Positions 54,955 to 60,069 of a stretch of DNA of 60,069 nucleotides are shown here, one piece after another. The stretch spans positions 1 to 60,069 of the forward strand of contig JAPYRK010000008.1 in NCBI GenBank assembly GCA_029941115.1, written 5' to 3'. The notes beneath the pieces are model-generated. The model saw only the letters and a program-made list of their open reading frames with translations. It did not search any database and was not told where the DNA came from. This DNA comes from Dehalococcoidia bacterium. Lineage in GTDB: Bacteria; Chloroflexota; Dehalococcoidia; UBA2979. Positions within the stretch are counted from its first letter, which is position 1; each line of letters opens with the position of its first letter. Made by a program: the position numbers and the translations under genes.

Positions 54955-56046
54955 ATTCTCATATTACGAACCGTACGAATCCTTATAGCCGATCCTGTCC
55001 TTTTTTTTTCTAGCCTCGCCTTGCTCTTAATCGGTGTAATAAGTCTTCAAACCTCAACTGGCGAAAATTTTTACTCGCTTACCTCGTTTACTCTGAATCA
55101 CATCGCTTTCGGACTGGTTGGACTGCTGGCGATGATAACAATAACTTATATGCCCAACCAAATGTTAAAGACTCTCGCACCCAGTGGATATTTTGTCAGC
55201 CTACTCTTACTGGCGTTAGTTTTATTAATAGGTGACGAATCATTCGGTGCTACACGTTGGTTAAGACTCGGGCCACTCACTTTTCAGCCAACGGAATTAG
55301 TCAAAATTTCGACGATACTGATGATTGCTTTTGTCGGGAGTAAATATCGCCCGGGCCTGATTCCACTTTGCCTAGTACTAATAATCGCAGTAATTCCAAC
55401 TCTCATGATCCTGTCCCAGCCTGATTTAGGATCGACATTAGTGTTGACTTTTTCTTGCATTTTAATGATCTTCATTTGGGGAGTGTCGTGGAAAGTAGTG
55501 ATAGCCTTCGGCCTCCTAAGCGTGGGACTTTTGCCAGTCGCAGCATCAATCGTCCCAAGTTACCAACTTGATCGAATCGCCACATTTATCGATCCAAGTA
55601 GAGATCCGCTTGGATCGGGCTACACAGCAAAACAAATTGATCTGGCATTAAATGGAAGTGGTCTATGGGGCGAGGGGTTTTTCTCAGAAAGTCAAGCACT
55701 AGCGGGAGTAGCAGTCAGAAATTCTGACTTCGTGTTCGCACAATGGCTTGAAGCAACAGGAGCGTTTGGAGGAATTCTCATTATTACTCTGATAATTCTG
55801 ATAGTGTCACGAGGTATCGCTACTGCAGTTCCACAAAGTATAATCTTCAACCAATTAGCAATACTTGGTTTGACCAGTCTGTTTGCTATTCAGTCCGCGG
55901 TCCACATCGGCGTAAACACTCGATTCATTCCTACAACCGGTATCACGCTTCCACTCATATCTGCCGGCGGTTCATCTGTAATTTCAGTATTCATCCTAAT
56001 AGGCCTGCTGCAATCCATGAATCTAAAGCGGTCTGAATATCCTTAA
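54955..56046 (+). CDS. rodA: Peptidoglycan glycosyltransferase RodA, probable ATT start
   Basis: SEDS-family glycosyltransferase with about ten membrane helices, 363 residues from the proposed start. GATRWLRLGPLTFQPTELVKI, SQPDLGST and IPTTGITLPLISAGGSS are hallmark SEDS segments. The first clear usual start, TTG at 55021, would cut into membrane helix 1 (VLFFSSLALLLIGVISL) and stands 70 bases from the ribosome site. Upstream, the frame is open back to a TAG at 54943. ATT at 54955 fits the AGGAGGT spacing; ATA at 54961 is a second choice. A sequencing error that removed a start is also possible. Confidence 0.85.
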   Translation: MLILRTVRILIADPVLFFSSLALLLIGVISLQTSTGENFYSLTSFTLNHIAFGLVGLLAMITITYMPNQMLKTLAPSGYFVSLLLLALVLLIGDESFGATRWLRLGPLTFQPTELVKISTILMIAFVGSKYRPGLIPLCLVLIIAVIPTLMILSQPDLGSTLVLTFSCILMIFIWGVSWKVVIAFGLLSVGLLPVAASIVPSYQLDRIATFIDPSRDPLGSGYTAKQIDLALNGSGLWGEGFFSESQALAGVAVRNSDFVFAQWLEATGAFGGILIITLIILIVSRGIATAVPQSIIFNQLAILGLTSLFAIQSAVHIGVNTRFIPTTGITLPLISAGGSSVISVFILIGLLQSMNLKRSEYP

Positions 56047-56078
56047 TAATACTCGGACTCATTATCGATTCTGCAAAA

Positions 56079-56963
56079 CTAACTATTTAACCAAAAGTTC
56101 AATAATTGTCGCGCAAGCGAGCCCTGTCGAGGTAACATCTGGCTCCCTGACTTATTTGCTGCCTCCAGCTCAGACCGAGAAAACCACCGCCCTTCGAGTA
56201 TTTCATCTGAATCGAGTATAAGTTCCGTCTTTCTCGCTTGAGCAACAAATCCAATCATAATCGCCGAAGGATACGGCCAGGCTTGCGAGGCAAAATACTG
56301 GAGCTCATCAACATTTAAACCGCTTTCTTCTTTCACTTCACGAATGACCGCATCTTCAATCGATTCACCAGGTTCAAGGAATCCAGCAAAACAAGAAAAC
56401 ATTCCTTCTGGGTGCCGACGACCACGACCTAAGGCGACCTGATCATCACCATCGGTAACTAGCATAATCACTGCAGGATCAATTTTAGGATAGTATTTGG
56501 TACGGCAATTTTCGCTCTCACACCGATACGACACTCCACCGGCCAACTGCTCTGTAGTTGAACCACATCGGCCGCAAAATTTAACCGTTACTGACCAGAG
56601 ATTCAAAGCCCTAGCCATCAAAAAAATAGAGCTGTCGACCGGTGATAGGTTTTGAGCCACCAAGCGTGAGTCCACGGGTTCGGTCATACTCATAAATTCC
56701 GGTCCCATTGCTTCACTGTCAAAGCAAAATATTAGTTCACCATCACGATCGCCAAGCAAGACACCTTGTGAATTAGTCTTGAAATGCGAAGGTGAAACAT
56801 TCGCAGAAAATAGAGGAAGTTCTGTAATTCGGTCAGTATCTCTCACATATAGTGGATGTGATTCTGAATCAAGTACCATGTAACGAAAATTTCTTGATCT
56901 TCGCGCCGTTGAAACCCACCCATTGTCACGGCGTTCTTTGTCAAGGCGATCAAACACAAACAT
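56079..56963 (-). CDS. nudC: NADH pyrophosphatase (NudC-type Nudix hydrolase)
   Basis: A 294-residue Nudix enzyme that hydrolyses NAD(H) and may remove NAD caps from RNA. Zinc ribbon Cys pairs FCGRCG and CESENC; Nudix box GFLEPGESIEDAVIREVKEESGL matches GX5EX7REUXEEXGU. The NudC signature SQAWPYPSAIMIGF follows (SQPWPFPxS in the family), so the subfamily call is firm. The start is 21 bases after the clpC stop, making a clpC-nudC operon likely. Confidence 0.92.
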   Translation of the reverse strand: MFVFDRLDKERRDNGWVSTARRSRNFRYMVLDSESHPLYVRDTDRITELPLFSANVSPSHFKTNSQGVLLGDRDGELIFCFDSEAMGPEFMSMTEPVDSRLVAQNLSPVDSSIFLMARALNLWSVTVKFCGRCGSTTEQLAGGVSYRCESENCRTKYYPKIDPAVIMLVTDGDDQVALGRGRRHPEGMFSCFAGFLEPGESIEDAVIREVKEESGLNVDELQYFASQAWPYPSAIMIGFVAQARKTELILDSDEILEGRWFSRSELEAANKSGSQMLPRQGSLARQLLNFWLNS

Positions 56964-56984
56964 TCCCTTTGTGAAAAGAGTGAC

Positions 56985-59516
56985 CTACGTCAGAACAGGC
57001 TCTTCAGCGCCTTCTCTGTCGCCCTCAGAAGTTTCAACATCATCTGAGGTGCCTTCGAGCATTTCCACTCGCTCAAAGTCAACTTCGCCTTCACTTAAGA
57101 TTAGTTTGACAGTGTCACCTTCATTAAATTCATTCGACAATAACCTGTCAGCTAATTTATCCTCAACCACGCTCTGAATAAGTCGTCGCAAAGGTCGTGC
57201 ACCAAATACTGGATCCCAGCCCTTATCACCTAAGTAATCAAGAACTTCTGTAGTGACTTCAAGTCGCATATGCTTCTGCCGTAAGTTGGCCCGCAAATCA
57301 TTCAGATCTAAATCAACGATTTCCCGAATATGAGCCGGTGATAGAGCATGAAACACAACGGACTGGTCAATTCTATTTAAAAATTCGGGCTTGAATACTC
57401 GTTTCTCTTCTTCCTCAACTTTATCCTTCATTCGACGATACTGATCTTCCACAGTTTTAGACTCATCAAGAATCGTCTGAAATCCTACTTTCGAGTCTTT
57501 CCGGATAAGATCAGAGCCAACGTTTGAAGTCATTATGACAATAGTATTTCGAAAGTCCACTTTGCGTCCCTTTGCATCAGACAAATGTCCGTCATCAAAA
57601 ATTTGCAAAAGCGTGTTAAACACATCTGGATGCGCTTTTTCAATCTCATCCAGTAGAATCAAACAATAGCTCTTTCGACGAACGACGTCCGTTAGTTGCC
57701 CTCCATCCTCATATCCAACATACCCAGGAGGGGAACCCACTAGACGAGATACTGTATGCTTCTCCATAAATTCAGACATATCAATTCTGACGATGTTATC
57801 TTTTGATCCGAACATAAATTCACCGAGCATCTCAGCTAAGTATGTCTTACCCACTCCTGTAGGCCCAAGAAACATAAACACGCCGATCGGTCGCTTCGGA
57901 TCCTTCAAGCCAGCGCTCGCGCGTCGAACAGCCCTCGTGACCGCTTCGACCGCGTCATCCTGTCCAATGACTTTTTCCTTTATAAATGAGTCCATTTGAA
58001 GTAGCCGCTGTGACTCTTCTGCAGCAATTCTCGAGAGTGGTACACCGGTCCATTGAGAAATTATATCCCTGATGTCATCTTCACCAACGACTGGAATGTC
58101 CTTCGACTGCTCTTCAGCAACTTCTTTCTCAAGCGTCTCCAGTTCCACTTCGAGCCTCTGTTCGCGCTGGCGAAGATCATTCGCCTGCTCATACTCCTGA
58201 TCAGACGATGCATCATCTTTCTCTTTCCTCAAAGCCGCAAGGTTATTTCTCACCTCACGCAAAGACGGGGGAACAGCATATCTCCGTATCCGAACACGGG
58301 CAGACGCCTCATCAATTAAGTCGATTGCTTTATCAGGAAGAAATCTGTCGGACACATATCTAGTTGAAAGTTCTGCGGCAGCACCTATAGCGTCATCGCC
58401 AATAGTTAACTTGTGATGATCTTCATAAGCGCTGCGTACACCTTTCAATATTTCAATAGTTTCGTCGACAGAAGGCTCTTCGACACGCACTGGTTGAAAG
58501 CGGCGCTCTAAGGCTGCATCTCGCTCAATATGTTTTCGGTACTCGTCAAGAGTAGTCGCGCCAATGGCTTGTATCTCACCACGAGCTAAGGCGGGTTTTA
58601 GTATATTTGCAGCGTCAACTGCTCCTTCCGCAGCTCCAGCTCCAACGAGCATATGCAACTCATCTATGAACAATACACAGTTAGAAGCCGACTTAATCTC
58701 AGCAATAACCTTCTTCAATCGTTCCTCAAATTCACCCCTATATTTTGTGCCAGCCACCAATAAGCCGATATCAAGGGTGAGCATTCGCTTTCCTATGAGA
58801 GTATCGGGAACATCACCTGTGATAATTCGCTGAGCCAATCCCTCGGCAATCGCCGTTTTCCCAACACCCGGCTCACCAATCAGAACCGGATTATTCTTTG
58901 TGCGGCGAGATAAAATCTGAATAACTCTTTCAATCTCACTACCTCGGCCGACTATCGTGTCCAGCTGACTCGATCTCGCCATTTCGGTCAGATCAACGCC
59001 CAATTGATTTAACAATGGGGTCCTATCTTGCTTCTGACCAGCAACAGTTGGCTGCTTAGATGGTTCAGTGCCACTTTGAGCTAAAACTCTCTGAGCTTCA
59101 TTTCGAACTCGGGCCAGATTAACGCCCAGTGACTCTAGAACACCTGCAGCTATGCCCTCGCCTTCACGCACAAGACCTAGGAGGATATGCTCGGTCCCGA
59201 TATAGGAGTGATTTAGTCTTCGTGCTTCGTCAACTGCAAGTTCTATTACTCGCTTCGCGCGTGGGGTCAAGCCAATGTCTTCGGCTGATGCTCGGTCACC
59301 AGTCCCAATGATAAATTCAACTGATGAGCGAACTTTTGGTAGCTCAACCGACAGGTTAGCCAAAATCCGTGCGGCAACTCCGTCACTTTCACGTACCAGT
59401 CCCAAGAGCAAATGCTCCGTTCCGATGTAATTGTGATTAAATCTTTGAGCTTCGTCTTGAGCCAGCGTCAAAACACGGCGCGCACGCTCTGTGAACTTAT
59501 CAAATCGATCAGCCAT
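56985..59516 (-). CDS. clpC: Clp protease ATPase ClpC
   Basis: Hsp100 unfoldase of 843 residues that feeds ClpP and dissolves aggregates. Two Clp_N repeats (1-145) precede AAA1 (Walker A GEPGVGKT at 214-221), a UVR-type coiled middle region (KEKDDASSDQEYEQANDLRQRE) and AAA2 (GPTGVGKT near 550), ending in the C-terminal D2 small domain. The short middle region distinguishes ClpC from ClpB. AGGGG stands about 10 bases before the ATG. No CtsR-type operator is recognised upstream. Confidence 0.95.
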   Translation of the reverse strand: MADRFDKFTERARRVLTLAQDEAQRFNHNYIGTEHLLLGLVRESDGVAARILANLSVELPKVRSSVEFIIGTGDRASAEDIGLTPRAKRVIELAVDEARRLNHSYIGTEHILLGLVREGEGIAAGVLESLGVNLARVRNEAQRVLAQSGTEPSKQPTVAGQKQDRTPLLNQLGVDLTEMARSSQLDTIVGRGSEIERVIQILSRRTKNNPVLIGEPGVGKTAIAEGLAQRIITGDVPDTLIGKRMLTLDIGLLVAGTKYRGEFEERLKKVIAEIKSASNCVLFIDELHMLVGAGAAEGAVDAANILKPALARGEIQAIGATTLDEYRKHIERDAALERRFQPVRVEEPSVDETIEILKGVRSAYEDHHKLTIGDDAIGAAAELSTRYVSDRFLPDKAIDLIDEASARVRIRRYAVPPSLREVRNNLAALRKEKDDASSDQEYEQANDLRQREQRLEVELETLEKEVAEEQSKDIPVVGEDDIRDIISQWTGVPLSRIAAEESQRLLQMDSFIKEKVIGQDDAVEAVTRAVRRASAGLKDPKRPIGVFMFLGPTGVGKTYLAEMLGEFMFGSKDNIVRIDMSEFMEKHTVSRLVGSPPGYVGYEDGGQLTDVVRRKSYCLILLDEIEKAHPDVFNTLLQIFDDGHLSDAKGRKVDFRNTIVIMTSNVGSDLIRKDSKVGFQTILDESKTVEDQYRRMKDKVEEEEKRVFKPEFLNRIDQSVVFHALSPAHIREIVDLDLNDLRANLRQKHMRLEVTTEVLDYLGDKGWDPVFGARPLRRLIQSVVEDKLADRLLSNEFNEGDTVKLILSEGEVDFERVEMLEGTSDDVETSEGDREGAEEPVLT

Positions 59517-59614
59517 AGACTCGCATCCCCTCTGTCCTCGCCTTCAAAGAGGTTAGCATAGGACGCGCATAAGACGCAGCAGGGCCGAATCCGATTGAGC
59601 ACCTAAAATACCTA

Positions 59615-59642
59615 AGAATAGAGATTAAACACAATGAAACAA
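59615..59642 (-). promoter_or_regulatory. Tentative clpC promoter
   Basis: On the minus strand TTGTTT and TATTCT are 16 bases apart, placing the start about 90 bases upstream of clpC. The hexamers match the consensus only moderately. The rest of the 184-base clpC upstream region shows no clear feature. Confidence 0.25.
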
Positions 59643-59700
59643 CGAAAATAGCTCTACAAGTTTTTGATAAATGAAAGTTCCACAGAGGCTTGGTTGCTAA

Positions 59701-60069
59701 TTAAGATTTATCCTGTTCAGTCTCTGCCGCTTCAGTTTCTGCTTCTTCAGCAACGACCTCTTCAGCAACGGCCTCTTCGGCAACTGTCTCTTCAGCAACG
59801 ACCTCTTCGGCAACTGTCTCTTCAGCAACGACCTCTTCAGCAACGACCTCTTCAGCAACTGCCTCTTCAGCAGCGACTTCTTCAGCAACGACTTCTTCAG
59901 CAACTGCCTCTTCGGCAACGACCTCTTCAGCAACGACCTCTTCAGCAACGACCTCTTCAGCAGCGACTTCTTCAGCAACGACTTCTTCAGCAACTGCCTC
60001 TTCGGCAACGACCTCTTCAGCAACGACTTCTTCAGCAACTGCCTCTTCAGCAACGACCTCTTCAGCAAC
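59701..60069 (-). CDS. Acidic VAEE-repeat C-terminal tail of an unidentified protein (5' end outside window)
   Basis: Minus-strand frame open from the window edge to TAA at 59701, 122 residues, made of VAEEV/VAEEA/AAEEV pentads and ending ETEAAETEQDKS. The protein body is outside the window; ribosomal and other housekeeping proteins in some marine lineages carry such acidic tails, but that is a guess. Within the repeat most unit-to-unit base changes (GAA/GAG, GCT/GCC) are silent in this frame, while they alter residues in the overlapping basic LLKRS frame, so this is the coding frame. No membrane segment or fold is visible. Confidence 0.75.
   Translation of the reverse strand, partial: VAEEVVAEEAVAEEVVAEEVVAEEAVAEEVVAEEVAAEEVVAEEVVAEEVVAEEAVAEEVVAEEVAAEEAVAEEVVAEEVVAEETVAEEVVAEETVAEEAVAEEVVAEEAETEAAETEQDKS
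59746..60069. repeat. 15-base tandem repeat array running off the window edge
   Basis: About 21.6 copies of a 15-base unit (plus strand TTCAGCAACGACCTC and variants). A higher-order duplication is visible: 59862-59937 is identical to 59952-60027, an offset of 90 bases or six units, showing recent block expansion. The array lies wholly inside the acidic coding region. Confidence 0.95.

Noticed and set aside
55021-55023. TTG as rodA start
   Set aside because: It would remove half of membrane helix 1 and is about 70 bases from the strong ribosome site.
59697-60068. Basic Leu-Lys-Arg repeat protein on the minus strand starting with ATG inside the array
   Set aside because: It is the +1 shadow of the VAEE repeat; base changes between units are mostly silent in the VAEE frame and change residues in this one.
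59746-60069. CRISPR array
   Set aside because: Contiguous 15-base units without spacers, translating to a five-residue repeat; no cas genes.

Overview
The window reads as a gene-dense, roughly mid-40s %G+C chromosomal segment of a free-living bacterium. No stretch longer than about 230 bases lacks a gene, and I found no tRNA, rRNA, insertion sequence, prophage or CRISPR array. The gene content suggests an uncultured Chloroflexota lineage, perhaps SAR202/Dehalococcoidia-like. The hints are ClpC-type Clp ATPase, GatCA-type tRNA amidation, a standalone biotinyl protein with carboxyltransferases, a tandem CaiB/BaiF CoA-transferase, hydroxyacid/enoyl-CoA catabolic genes and a HerA-NurA pair. The assignment is inference only; no taxonomic marker is diagnostic by eye.

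Layout. 1-4.7 kb: end of a zinc metallopeptidase, then a class A PBP translationally coupled to a methyltransferase. 4.8-15 kb: gatC-gatA, an alpha/beta hydrolase, citrate synthase, then a plus-strand housekeeping run trpS-argS-argG-argH-rpe. 15-24 kb: zinc alcohol dehydrogenase plus enoyl-CoA hydratase; a minus-strand unit of PD-(D/E)XK nuclease, small protein and MFS transporter; an acyl-CoA carboxyltransferase followed by a thioredoxin-TPR (CnoX-like) protein and an ABC-2 exporter. 23.7-27.9 kb: a hotdog thioesterase and a heterodimeric ABC exporter with one degenerate ATP site. 28-36.6 kb: a DNA-end-processing island with sbcC-sbcD (Rad50/Mre11) and nurA-herA, separated by a divergently oriented 591-residue protein I do not recognise. 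36.7-44.4 kb: tandem CoA-transferase, biotinyl carrier plus carboxyltransferase, hydroxyacid dehydrogenase, class III aminotransferase and enoyl-CoA hydratase. 44.5-47.1 kb: hisH-hisA-hisF-hisI. 47.2-50.5 kb: ligA with an unusual basic insertion, and a ferritin-like/VIT fusion. 50.6-56 kb: complete elongasome operon mreB-mreC-mreD-mrdA-rodA, where rodA lacks any usual start codon. 56-60 kb: clpC-nudC, and at the edge the acidic VAEE-repeat tail of a protein whose body lies outside the window.

How the genes work together. The HerA-NurA and Mre11-Rad50-type pairs form the four-component end-resection set best known from archaea; their physical grouping around one unknown protein is the strongest candidate for an under-described system here. 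The biotinyl protein and two carboxyltransferases imply biotin-dependent acyl-CoA carboxylation, although no biotin carboxylase is in view. The mre operon together with the class A PBP supports a rod-shaped, peptidoglycan-containing cell. All functional statements rest on motif reading; no database search was run.
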